41,651 nt of DNA. Source: Pleurotus djamor (lineage: Eukaryota; Basidiomycota; Agaricomycetes; Agaricales; Pleurotaceae). The stretch is from NCBI GenBank assembly GCA_029747585.1, contig JAPEVF010000299.1, positions 8,308 to 49,958 of the forward strand, in the 5' to 3' direction. Positions 9,290 through 27,324 of the stretch are shown piece after piece. Numbering within the stretch: position 1 is the first letter of the stretch; each line of letters starts with the position of its first letter. The notes beneath the pieces are model-generated. The model was not told the origin of the DNA, did not search any database, and saw only the letters and a program-made list of their open reading frames with translations. The translations under genes were made by a program, and so were the position numbers.

Positions 9290-10462
9290 TGAGAGATAGG
9301 AGTAGTGCAAAGGATTATTTCGTGCTTCGTTCCATAGGTTGACCACGCTGCGTGTTCCATTGAGGGGAAGAAATTTCGAACTTCGATGCAGTAGGTCAGC
9401 TACTTTTTCCCAGAAGAGTTCTTGATCATGAGGGATGGGTTCGGGGAGGGCTCGAGTTCATACATCGCAACTTCCTAGCGACAACAAGGAAGTCAGGGCT
9501 GGTCCAGAGGCTGGGGGTTTTGTACAGGACAGTGCGAGTTTGGTTATGACTGCACTAAAGCTGGTAAGTACGGCCAGGAGATGTGGATCTTCTCCCCTTC
9601 CTGGCCCAGCCTGCCAGGCGCGTCTTCAAGGTAGTCCGGTGCCGCGTGCAGTGTCTGCTGCTGAAATAGGATGATCCTTTGCCAACGGACCAGCATCGTG
9701 GCTCGAGTTCGTTCGTTCGATGTAGAACTCGAATACTTAGATGGAGCACTTGCTACCCCCATGCTGGGTCAGGCACTCAGCACGACCGAAGCTCTGCACG
9801 GTGCATTTCTCTTGATCATGGGTTCGCCTCAACTTGTCGCAGCATCTCGGGTTATAAGCCCTTAACGACGAGAACATCGAGAAGGTAATGTGTGCGCGGT
9901 ACTAGCCCTACGTACGCGTAAGCAGAGAACATTGTTCTATCCTCCGAGCTCCCAGAACTGACTTGTACTCACCAACGTGATCCAACCCACCCATCCCGGC
10001 GCCGAGGCACAGAGGTACTTTTGGATTAAGATGAGACAGCAATTGTTTCGGGGAGGTTGAGGCGACTTCCTCTCTGATTCCGCCACCACGACGGCTGCCA
10101 GGGACCCTCTAAGCTCGTGGATTTCATGTCGACTTGGGACCGTGCAAGCATGTGCTAATCGTCGAATTGTGGAAGCGAAAAAGCCTCGAGGCCACAAGTT
10201 GACGTCGTTCCCAACCTTCTTGTTTCCATCTAGAAAACGCAACAAGCTCGTCACCAGCATCGACGACCGCGAAGCGTCCAACGCGTGGATCATTAAGGGC
10301 CCAGCATTGTCTTCGACTCTTCGTCGTCGCCGTCGTCGCCTTGGCGTATGTGCCTGAAATAGTCTGAAATTACATAACGGCTCACTGTTCTTGTTTTTGA
10401 GCTCAGGTCTGAGCCCTTCTTCGTCCTCGACGCCCACGATTCTCTGTTTCTGATACCCAGCG
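9290..10462. other. Decayed coding-like DNA, then promoter of the next gene
   Basis: A 64-codon frame at 9671-9865 (+), including SFDVELEYLDGALATPMLGQ, and a piece at 9435-9558 look protein-like. They do not join into a gene that I can support. From about 9900 to 10462 the DNA should be upstream control sequence of the gene at 10463. It includes a GTC/GTCGCC-rich tract near 10318-10340. Confidence 0.4.
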
Positions 10463-13400
10463 ATGGCCGGTTTCCTTCGCAAAAAGTCCAATGTCAATGC
10501 CAAAGTTCAGCAGCAGCAGCAGGCGCAAGAGCTGCAGCAGTCACGACCGGTTCAACCAGCCCAGGCACCTTCGCAGTCGCTGCCCCCGTTATATGCTCGG
10601 TTTGCGTCTTCAAACAAGAGTAGCGTCGGTCTGGAAAGCCCCGCATCGACGTCTCAGGCTGCCAAAGTGGTTTCAGGGCCCATGGCTCTGGGAAGTAATT
10701 TCCGGAGGGATGGAGGAGGAATTGTCGGTAATAACGTTGGCAGGCCTGCACGGAACGACGTAAAGGAAACGCAGAATCCCCCTCCGCCAATTCCTCGAGC
10801 TAAAGGAGCAGAACTGCCGCCAAAGCCTCCTGCGGTGCGTGAGTCCTGGTACAGACCAGCGCCCAGCCAAGAGGCACCCGCAACCCCGCCGTCACATTCA
10901 CCGCATTCTCACCATCACTCAAATCACAATCACCACCGTCATCACCAGCATCGTGGCTCACGAACAAGTCCAGAACCTCCGTACGACCATTCACGACATG
11001 AAAAACCCCTTCCGAAGCCTGTACCAACACCACCGTCCAGTAGACCACCGTCTCGGCAGGCCCGAGCTAATAATGTAGCCATATCGCATATTACATCACC
11101 TATTACGGCGACGCAAGATTCCCCTCATAGTCTCCAAAGTCAAAAGCTAGCTTCACATCGACAAATGCTAACAAGCTCTGGCAGTATCGATCACCCTCGG
11201 AATGAGACTCCCCGGGAGTCGGGTGGCGGGTCTTACGGGGGGGCTCGTAACGAGGCAATCCATACGCCAGTGAAGAGGACTCGTGACGAAACGGCCTTGG
11301 CTATGTCCCGTCGAACAAGCACAATGGTGCCTAGTCCTGGTCAAGTTCGGCACGGACTACCCCAAAACGCAGTACAGACGGTAAAGGCTCCCGTGGCCAC
11401 CGTGTCTACATCACCCAACGTTCCACTATCGCATCGGACATCGATGCAAGCCGAATTGGTGAGTCTCTTCTCTAGCTTATCCTTCTTTGACATGTGCACT
11501 TTGTGCGAGCCTTCGTGAGGTCATTTGCCTCTTTTCAAGGGGCACGCAGGAGGCTTCTCTTCATCTCAAGTATCCCCCGTGTGCCATACAACGTAACTGT
11601 TGTACCTATGGGTCAACCCAAGGAATGACATTACCACCTCGCGCGATGCTAGCATCCAGATCGCTTACGTTTAGCTGACATGTCTTCTGCTCTCCGATAT
11701 TGTTGTGCTGCGCTGACTTTCATTTCATTTTTGTTTTCGCCAGGTCCCTTCTCGAGCCCAAGAGTATAATAACAACACTCCACCTGTCGCTCATACCTCC
11801 CCAACATCCCCCACAACTTCAAATCGTGCCCTTCCGCCTCCTCCATCATCTCCAATGGCTATTAGCAAGATCAAGTCGGTCAGTCGGGAACCATCACTCT
11901 CCGAAGAGAATATGATGCTGAACACTTCCATTCTCTATCTTTATGCAGGCATTTCGCTCTGATCGCAAATCATCACAGCCACCACCAGTAGTGCGATCTG
12001 TTCCCGAACAAGAAGCACGCTTAAGATCGCCTTCAGTTCGCCCGGAAGCCCTTCCTAGGTCAACAGTTCCCGCCATGCTTCCTCCGAAGTCACCAGCATC
12101 AACATCATCTCCGCCTCTATCACATGAGTACACCCATTCACCTCCAGGGACGTTTGGGATGATGTATCAGGATGGGCATCGTGTCGAAACACCCCCTCCA
12201 CACACATACCAACCGCAACATCAAAATCGTTCATCGCCACATATACAGATGGTCTCACCCCCGTTGTCTCCGAAGCTTGACCATCTACCGCCACCACCAC
12301 CTATGCTTGGAAAACCTCTCATTTTTGCGGCCATGCATACCATTGACGACGCACGGCCGAGACAGAGTGTGTTCGCCAACACTCCTGCTGCTGGTCCTTC
12401 GAAGATGGGTCATGCTGAGGCTGGATCGGCATATCCTTCTCCTCCGATGGAGTTCAGCCCCGCTTCATTGGACCGAACCCGCCCTCTACCTTCTCAGAAC
12501 CTTTACACTGCTCTGCAATCAAATGTTGCCAGTGATGATGTACCGCCGCGGCCGCCTGTACTGCAAGCATCTACCACTCCACCACCAACCCCTCCGAAAC
12601 CATCGGTTACTCCCCCACGCAAGCTTGCATCATCACTCCGTGACCCATCGACAACACAATCACCTCGACCACCGAGCTATCCTTCTGATAGACANGGCTC
12701 GCCAGTGAAAGTCTCAGAATCTCCTTCCTCACGTTCTGGGAGTCCACTCAACCACCACATCCGGAAGCTTTCCAAGTCGGCGATTTCCGTCCGTTCTCTG
12801 GTTACATCGCAAATCAGTGTCAATAGCTCGTCTACGCATTTATCCTCATCAAATGGACACCAACAGCCAGCCGCGTCGCGGTCGCGGTCTGGTACACCTG
12901 TCGTGAACCCACGTTTGCTGCCACCTACTGATGGTAACGAGGAGGGGAACGCAGAGAATTCTTTGCTGGATGATGACCCGTTTGCGAGGATTGAGGGGGT
13001 CAAGATGTTGAAACCGGTTTTGAATGAGGGTGGGAAGACGCATAGGAGGACTCTGTCGAAGCCGGATTCGGTATCTAGTGGGAATGGGAGGGAGAAACGC
13101 GCGAGAGCGTCGTCGAAACCTCCGTCGCCTGAGCCGGTGGCCAATCAAGAAGAGTCACAGCAAAGCCACGAGGAGGAGGGGAGTGGTTCTTCACCCGTCA
13201 CGCCCGAGAAATATCGTGATGCAAGGATCAAGCGGAGAGGCGAGGGCTTGGAGAAGATGGCTCCTCCGGTCCTGGCAGAAGTTCCTCTACGCAAAGATCG
13301 TCCGGCGAACCCTTTCCCTCTCGAACTTCTGCTGGTTGAGCCAAGCTTCCTCGCAGGGCTTCTTGCTTACTTGTCGTTCTCGCAATGGTCGGGGTTGACA

Positions 13401-15007
13401 ACGTTGAACAAGCATATTCGCGCGTTGTTGTTGGATGCACCAGAGCTGAGGGAGGTTACCTTGGAACGATATTTGTCGACGGTTGGATATGAGAGGTGGA
13501 CGTACGAATCTCCGGATCCCTTGCCTTTGTCCATCAAGGTAAGCATACGAGGTGGATATCTCTGTGCATCTCTAATACCTCTTGTATTTGCAGGATCTGA
13601 ATGATTACATGCGTGGAGTATCCATACCCACGCATGAATACTCAAGAGTTGCCGCTTTGTACGTCCAAGCTAGAGTCAACCGTGGCATGCCCGGGTACGA
13701 GTCTATCCTTGAGCAAGCGAGATCCCTTGCTGCCTGCACTAGATCCTATACCCGGGTCGTCCTTCGTCTTCGCGCGCAAGCCGAAGCTGATAGCCGGCTT
13801 CAAGCCTCCCGACAGCAACGTTTCCCCCCGCCAGCTATATACAACCATTCCGCTTTCGGCGCTAGATCTCAAGTTAGCATTTCCAGCAGAGCACCTTCAC
13901 CTTCATCTATGTCACATGGGCATGCATCTGTCGCTAACAGCAGCGTCCTCGGACAAAGTGTCGCATCTGTGTCTGGATCGTCTGGTTTTCGTTCACCTTT
14001 GTACAGGGCGCGTCGCGCTCCTTTGCTCCGTGTCTTCATTCCTTCTCAGGATGAGTGGCTTTCGGATGAAGAGGTCGTTGCATGTGAGGATGAGCTGAAG
14101 CGTGCGGGAGTGATGGAATTCATGCGTCTCGGAGACGTTGTTTGGGATATTGCGGTTGGTGATGAAGGAAATGTGGGACGTTTGGTGTGGGATGGAAATT
14201 TCCTTTTGGTGAGTGAAACTCGTGTTCTTTCCCCCGTCGAGATCTATATTAATATCCGATGAAAGGACCTTGATTATACTTATTCAAGCACGGGTGACTT
14301 GCCCAAGTATATTCACAGTTTGGCCTTGTCTCCGTCATACTTCCACCGTGTCATCCGCACTGGGACGTCATCCAGCAATCCTATCGTACACATCGATATC
14401 CGGCCTTGGGGTGAAGAAATCGCTGCTAACTTGCAGTTGCTCCAAGATCGTGTCCGCACTGAAACGTATGTCCATAACACTCCCAGTTGGGCTTGAGACG
14501 CGAAATTTAACCCCATACTTCTCAATGTAGCCCTCAAGGCGCTTATCACAATGTCGTTCGATGGGTTCACAGATCCTCATTTGTCATTCGTCCTGCTGGG
14601 CGTGCTCCATCCCGACCATCGTCACGAGCTGGCTCACGCTCCCATTCAGCTCATGCCCCTTCTATCCAACCAAGTGCACGTATTCCCATCCCAGATACAG
14701 ATGGGCTCTTCATCGACTCTGGGTGGTTTGGAACCGTCGTTGTTGAGACCGAAGGTACCAATGAAGCCCTCGCTGATCTTCAAGACCGTTGTGGTCCTGG
14801 TGCCTTCCCCCCTCGTATTAAAAATCCCCACGAGAGAGCTACTCCAGCAGTGAAAGATCAAGAAGGAAAGAAAGTTTTCCGCGTCCTTAGAGAACGAAGG
14901 TTTGTCCCTCATTATCATTCTCCTCTTCCTCTCTCATGCCGCCCCCTTGCAGTCGTCCCGGAGAATTATGGATTCAGGCAGTCAGCCTTAAAGAACGATT
15001 GCTGTAA
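10463..15007 (+). CDS. Large disordered protein with F-box-like segment, 1,319 aa
   Basis: Exons 10463-11458, 11744-11878, 11949-13538, 13594-14208, 14266-14465, 14531-14899 and 14953-15007 join without a stop. Residues 1-820 are low-complexity: Gln-rich start (KVQQQQQAQELQQ), a His-rich patch (HSHHHSNHNHHRHHQHRG) and many PPxP/Ser-Pro motifs, typical of a scaffold or phosphorylated regulator. Residues about 832-895 (PFPLELLLVEPSFLAGLLAY, SQWSGLTTLNKHIRALLL) are F-box-like: a Pro-Leu-Glu-Leu start, a hydrophobic core and NKHIR. Residues about 910-1110 and the C-terminus (RVFIPSQDEWLSDEEVVACE, GDVVWDIAVGDEGNVGRLVW, GLFIDSGWFGTVVVETEG) are ordered and look conserved. The end is RPGELWIQAVSLKERLL. 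Intron 1 (285 nt) is far longer than the others (54-70 nt) and could hide an exon. I do not recognise a named family; a nuclear or signalling role is only a guess. Confidence 0.82.
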
Positions 15008-15641
15008 ACAAACACGGAAGAAATATCAGAACGTCTCGATACTTTGTAGCATCAGCTTAACTTGCGCTCACCTTTTGACATTCATTATACTCGAAACTCT
15101 CTTGTCTAGTACCTCTATATTCATATCGTCGCCCTCACTATCGTTAAGTAAATTAGTAATTGCTGTAGAGTCTTTTCCTGTATCTGTTTCCCGGATCCTC
15201 CGTTTTCCTCTTATGATAGCGCTCTTGACCATGACCAAATGGCCACACACTTTTTACTTTGCATTCACGACTCGGTTTCCTTTGTCTATGGTCGCGAACG
15301 TTGGTATTGATTTTGGATACCCATGCTCTAGAATCGGCCGATCGTCTGAATCGTGAAACGTTTGTGTTTCACCTGCTTTACTATTCTGGCCAACTACTCA
15401 TGCTGTGTCGCTTGATATTCGCAACGGTAACCATCAAGCACAGGCGCACACCCGGTAGTTTTCAGTTATAAACCGCGAGGGTAAGAAGCTTCAAACCCAA
15501 ACCCTCCGCAAAGGCTGGCCCTTCTGCGTCCCACTCTCGCTTTCGCCGCTGGCCGGTAACAGACATTGTCTCTCATCAGCGCCTTACGAATCTTACGAGC
15601 TTCACGATATTAACACCGACGCGAATACTTGAAGGCTAACG
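15008..15641. other. Intergenic region between two plus-strand genes
   Basis: No gene seen. The first part is AT-rich and pyrimidine-rich, fitting a 3' untranslated region of the upstream gene. TTATAAACC at about 15470 could be a distant TATA element for the membrane-protein gene at 15642. Confidence 0.45.
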
Positions 15642-16375
15642 ATGGACAAACGTGAGCGAAGGGCATGTTGTTGCCTCCCTGTGCGAATAGGGGTCGCCTT
15701 GACCTCAATAGGAGGCCTCGTCTTGGGAGTGGGATTCACGGTCGTTGGGATCTTGGCCGCGAATAAACTTGGTCAGTAGTGGGTCTAGCTAAAGCCATGG
15801 CTGGGCTAACCCAGCATACGTAGATTCGCAGCTTGCTTTCGACGCAAGGCTATCTATCCAGCTTCACGTCTTCGTGCATCTCCTCCTGGGCATTTTCTCG
15901 ATTTTGGGGTAATTTCTTTCACNTTTTTTGCCATCACCTCGGGTTACTCAAGACTTGTCCGCATAGTCTGATTTGTGCCCTGAATCGCTCCAGAAAGCTC
16001 GCCGTCTTTAGCTTTTCCGCATACGCCGCGCACTTGCCTGTCACAATTGGGTCTGGGGCGTTCTTCATCTACATACTATTCAGTTCGAAGAACGACCAGA
16101 TATTCAGTATGTGCATGGAAGCAGCGGGAGGAAGCAAGGCAAAGGAAATTTTCTTGACCAAGGATATTTGCAATCAAAATGTTAGTGTTCTTCGAGGGGC
16201 GTCTGTTGCAATTCTTGTCATTGTGTGGTTGTGGGAGTTCTGTGAGCAAGCCATTCGAAATGCATTGGGTTGCACCTAACTCGTGTGTTCACTAGATTCA
16301 TGCATTATCCTGAACTCCTACGTGAAGGAACTTGCACCATCCATTTACAAACCTGACTATGTCATATCCCCATGA
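15642..16375 (+). CDS. Four-transmembrane protein of unknown function, 189 aa
   Basis: Exons are 15642-15771, 15824-15908, 15967-16241 and 16296-16375, with introns of 52, 58 and 54 nt. The third intron has a CTAAC branch site. Reading through the last intron would also give an open end (stop at 16277), but the spliced tail YSCIILNSYVKELAPSIYKP fits a fourth helix followed by a cytosolic tail. Hydrophobic segments are VGFTVVGILAA, LHVFVHLLLGIFSILG, the stretch around ITIGSGAFFIYILF and ASVAILVIVWLWEF. Cysteines in the loop before helix 4 (SMCMEAAG, KDICNQN) suggest an extracellular disulfide. The topology resembles small fungal tetraspan families near the cell surface. No named family is claimed. 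It converges on the BEACH gene with only 111 nt between stops. Confidence 0.75.
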
Positions 16376-16486
16376 TATTCAGTGATTGCGCGGTCACAGC
16401 CCGAATTGGGAAGATTAGAAACATTGAAATTCCGGGAGAAAAAGCATTTACAAGAGCGTCGAAAGCACGATAACCAAAAAGCAGTA

Positions 16487-24099
<7,613 letters not shown>

Positions 24100-24335
24100 T
24101 ATGTGAAGTGATGGGCAAGGCTATACGCATGCCTTGAGGATGCGGTCGTTGAGATTCGCGGTTGTCGAGTAGCACGACACTGACAGGGGGTCCGAGCGCC
24201 GCCACAAAATATATCACATGATCTATTACCCCTTTCTTGCGGTCTAGGAGTCGCAGTTCAGGAGAAACACTTGGGAGTGTTGAACCTTTCCCTCTCGTGC
24301 TGAGCAGACAAGTATAGAATACAGGACAGTAAAGG

Positions 24336-25649
24336 TTAGTGAAGTGGCTCATCTAGTAGTAGATCATCTGGGATAGGTATAGATTTGACCATTAAGGACA
24401 CAATCTCCCCATCGTCCGCACCTCTGTACCAAATGACTAGAGCGTCACGGTACCATTTTTCAAGTCCTAATACCCTCTTCGCAAACGCTGCTTGCTCAGC
24501 CTTTATATTGCTTCCTGGTTTTATCCCACTCGCCAATAGATCGTTGATAGCATGGCAGAACTGCCTCTCCTTCTCCACGAAGAATGCTCTCACTTGTGTG
24601 TCCATTCTTTCGACCTTCGTCAGCCAAAGCAGCCCGCCCAAGTCATCCGAGTATTTTACCCATGTCTTTTTCTCGTTTTCCCTGAGCTTTTCCAGCCTGG
24701 GGGATACCACAGAGCCCCACTTCAAAGAAGGGATGGTCATCCTCGCACGGACGTAGGCAAACACAAGTCCCCGTGGGGTAACATTCGACCGCTTCTGCAG
24801 TCGTTCCAAATATGTCTTGAATTTCACCTTGACCCTTTGTGGATGACGATCTTCTTTGGTGCGAAAATACTTGACGACGAATCCTTCTTCATTGATCAAA
24901 TTCAGGTCCTTGAGCTGGTTGTAGTCGATTGCCTTATTTTGGGCGACTTCCTGTGTTCGAGGTCGGGGGAAGGGGAACATAGACCAGTCGTAGTCCAACG
25001 GTGGTTCCGAGCCGTCCTTTCCAATGACTGAGAGAAGGAATAGCTTCTTCTCCGCGTACGTCACGGCCTGGGGTAGGTTAGGATGCACCAATTCGAACAC
25101 ATATGTCTTGTCTTTGTCGAACAATCGTGTTGCCTCTGGGTAAACTTCATCAAGCAGCTCCTGTGTTTTGTCCACGTGTCCACTAGAAAACGCGCCCTTG
25201 CTGATAATCCGCCACTCTCCCTCGTACCAAAAGACACTCATGATACTGCCATCGACCTTCTCTTCTACGACAGCCGCGTATTCGTCACCCGTAGGTTTGT
25301 AGGCTCCGCTTTCAAAGGAATTATAGAATTTTGTGAAGGAACGCGAAACGACGTTTCCTAGATTGTCCGTGACCAGAGCTCGCGATGCTCTGATCAGAGG
25401 GTTCTTCGAATTCGCGACGCGATCATTGTAATTCCATATCCGAAGCGGGAGGGTTGGGTGGCTGGTCGACTTGACGAGCGCGTAAGGTCTTCCTCCGGGG
25501 GAGCGTATTTCCGATCGGGCATAAGCAAATAGAGTGGCGATGGGGAGTTTGAGGGCGGTGGCAGGGTTGAAGTCATCCAACGACAAAGTATCAAAGTCCG
25601 GGAGAGTGATGGCGTCCTCGACTTTGGCTGGATGCTGGGAGTCTGCCAT
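24336..25649 (-). CDS. T4 Rnl1-type RNA ligase, intronless, 437 aa
   Basis: Nucleotidyltransferase-superfamily ligase predicted to join RNA 5'-phosphate and 3'-OH ends using ATP. Motif I is KVDGS at residues 131-135, with K131 the predicted AMP-accepting lysine (EEKVDGSIMSVFWYEGEW). Upstream, RALVTDNLGNVVSRSFTKFY matches the typical pre-motif I stretch. KTYVFELVHP (181-190) fits motif IIIa, EEGFVVKY (254-261) motif IV and VKVKFKTY (273-280) motif V. The C-terminal 130 residues are helical and charged. The family is RNA_lig_T4_1-like, not the three-domain fungal tRNA ligase Trl1: no polynucleotide kinase or cyclic phosphodiesterase part follows. It is a single uninterrupted exon among intron-rich neighbours. 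There is no obvious targeting peptide. Its stop lies 237 nt upstream of the BEACH start, in the same orientation. The substrate is unknown: RNA repair or tRNA-fragment healing are the options. Confidence 0.92.
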   Translation of the reverse strand: MADSQHPAKVEDAITLPDFDTLSLDDFNPATALKLPIATLFAYARSEIRSPGGRPYALVKSTSHPTLPLRIWNYNDRVANSKNPLIRASRALVTDNLGNVVSRSFTKFYNSFESGAYKPTGDEYAAVVEEKVDGSIMSVFWYEGEWRIISKGAFSSGHVDKTQELLDEVYPEATRLFDKDKTYVFELVHPNLPQAVTYAEKKLFLLSVIGKDGSEPPLDYDWSMFPFPRPRTQEVAQNKAIDYNQLKDLNLINEEGFVVKYFRTKEDRHPQRVKVKFKTYLERLQKRSNVTPRGLVFAYVRARMTIPSLKWGSVVSPRLEKLRENEKKTWVKYSDDLGGLLWLTKVERMDTQVRAFFVEKERQFCHAINDLLASGIKPGSNIKAEQAAFAKRVLGLEKWYRDALVIWYRGADDGEIVSLMVKSIPIPDDLLLDEPLH

Positions 25650-26448
25650 TGTTATCGAGATGAAAGTCGACTAGACCAGTTTATAAGGACTTGCAAGCAT
25701 CAGATTGACTCAGCTTCTTCATGGCAGTGCTGCGAGAAACGCGAAAATGCATAAGAATAATTGTGACGGATCGGGTTTGAGGGTCTGGGCGCCTTCTTGA
25801 ACTTGACAACACTGTATGGAGATTGTTCATTGGGTTTCTCGTTCTGCCAGATGGGGGACACACCTAGGCTGGAAACCAACCTCTATGACGAGAGGATGAC
25901 AATCGATCCTCTGAGAATAGAGGACACACCCCCATTTTAGAGCATCGAGTGAAGAAGTAGTCTTGATGACCATGAAATTCAGAGTATCTAGGCATCATAG
26001 TTGTAAGTAAACCGGCATATAGACGTTCAGGTAAAAGCACCAGCTCGACGTTAGCCAATACCGAATTTCCAGGATGGATAGAGAAGCTTGAGCCAAAACC
26101 CAGCAAGCCGTCTACTTTTACGGGTGGACAATAAATTAATAAGCCCTGGTGACCATCCCAAGCATCATAACGTGAGTGAGCCGTGCGCGATTCACCAAGG
26201 GAAATTACACAGTCGCGTCACATAGGTAAGGGATCAGGAAGCGAGGAACCCTGTGGTCCAGCGGTCGAGACGAAGGCACTTATCATCAATGTTAAAGGCA
26301 CCGAGAGTCTTCCAAGAGGATTGATGGACGCATGGACATCAAAATAGTATGGGGTACGCATGGAAAAGGGCAAGAAAAGGGAATCGAGTGCATGAACATG
26401 ATGAAGAGGCGCCAGTCTGTTTCTGTTTCAAAAACAAAAGGAAATTTT
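25650..26448. other. Intergenic region between RNA ligase and tRNA-Asp
   Basis: The 60-80-codon frames here (for example minus strand 25864-26106) lack recognisable features or splice partners. The part next to 25650 should be the ligase promoter. Confidence 0.45.
26430..26439 (-). terminator. Pol III terminator of tRNA-Asp
   Basis: On the minus strand, TTTTGTTTTT lies 10-19 nt beyond the tRNA 3' end. T-runs of four and five are standard RNA polymerase III stop signals. Confidence 0.75.
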
Positions 26449-26536
26449 CTCTTCGCCTGGGAGTCGAACCCAGCTTTCGCGCGCACAGGGAATGTTGACA
26501 GGCGCGTGTACTAACCGATAAGTATACTAGCGAAGA
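26449..26536 (-). tRNA. tRNA-Asp (GTC anticodon) with a 12-nt intron
   Basis: The minus strand folds into a full cloverleaf. The acceptor stem TCTTCGC/GCGAAGA has seven perfect pairs, and the discriminator base is G, as expected for Asp. The D stem is GTAT/GTAC with a 12-nt loop containing GG. The anticodon stem is CGCGC/GCGCG around C-T-GTC-A, and the T stem CTGGG/CCCAG with loop TTCGACT. The 12-nt intron (26484-26495) sits right after the base 3' of the anticodon, the canonical place for nuclear tRNA introns cut by the TSEN endonuclease. Without it the tRNA is 76 nt. The D loop is slightly longer than the textbook maximum. A T-run terminator follows. Confidence 0.93.
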
Positions 26537-26681
26537 TTTTCGACTTTCAGATGTCGTGGGACCAACTCTCGTTACCTATCAAAGCGTCACCGACCCTGTA
26601 CGCAAAGTACTTAGAGCAAGCTTGCGCAAGCCCACTTCCACTTAATTAGATTCGGTAGATAGATATACAAAAATGTTGACA

Positions 26682-27324
26682 TTACGCTGCTTGTAGCTTG
26701 TCAAGATTCTTTGAGTGACCACGAAGATGCCGGAGCATGTTCGATCGAACACTGAATTTGCGTCCACATATACCACAAATGTGAGCTACTCGAAATCAGG
26801 ATCAGAATATCAGAATAGGTATGATTCTGGGTCACTGTTGCTTACGCTTGAGGTTGGAATGCATATTCATGTGGGTTTGGAGCGAACCCGCCCGACTGAA
26901 AGCTTTTTGACACACGGTGCAGATATGTTGCTGATGGCGCATGTTGGGTTGTGGTGTATGGGAGGTGCTAGGCTTGTCCACGGATATCCAGACATGCTCC
27001 CCAGAGGCATCAGCGCTAGCTTTCATAGTGACGAGTTGTTCGAGGGAGGATGAGCCAGGATCGGCCTTGAAGATATTGTAGGTAAGGTCTGTTCGTCTCG
27101 GCTCCTCGGAAGCAGACGTTTTATGGGACTGTGTGTCCGGTCCCAACTGGGGTGACGGAGGCTCGTCGCTACGGAACTGTCAAGCTTCCAACGGAACGAG
27201 ATATCACAGAAGTTTGGGTACCTGAGAGTGATATTCTCGGTAGCAAGGTTGCTGAAGTATTCTTGTGAACGAGTTAGCAGGGAAAAGGTAGAGTAGATGC
27301 GTCGGCACCAACCTGGAAGCACAT
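26682..27324 (-). CDS. Small C2H2 zinc-finger protein, about 158 aa
   Basis: Likely DNA-binding transcription factor. Two consecutive fingers are seen: HICTVCQKAFSRAGSLQTHM with its MH end, and HICGICGRKFSVRSNMLRHL followed by RGH. They are joined by a short linker (SNLKP), as in canonical C2H2 arrays. The second finger is encoded partly by the last exon (26785-26682). The intron 26845-26786 splits the linker proline codon. The N-terminal part is acidic and Ser/Pro-rich (FRSDEPPSPQLGPDTQS, SASEEPRRTDLTYNIFK), with no further domain. Upstream exons are 27176-26846, 27251-27222 and a 12-nt first exon 27324-27313 (MCFQ). The micro-exon start is inferred, but its intron has a good CTAAC branch site. 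An upstream, in-frame extension of the first exon is possible. Confidence 0.8.

Noticed and set aside
9937..10503. 188-codon frame on the minus strand
   Set aside because: It is antisense to the promoter and start of the large gene at 10463, has an Arg run from a GTC repeat, and shows no domain.
16242..16295. Unspliced end of the four-helix protein (stop at 16277)
   Set aside because: The stretch has a GTGAGC donor, CTAAC branch and CACTAG acceptor, and splicing gives a better-formed membrane helix and tail.
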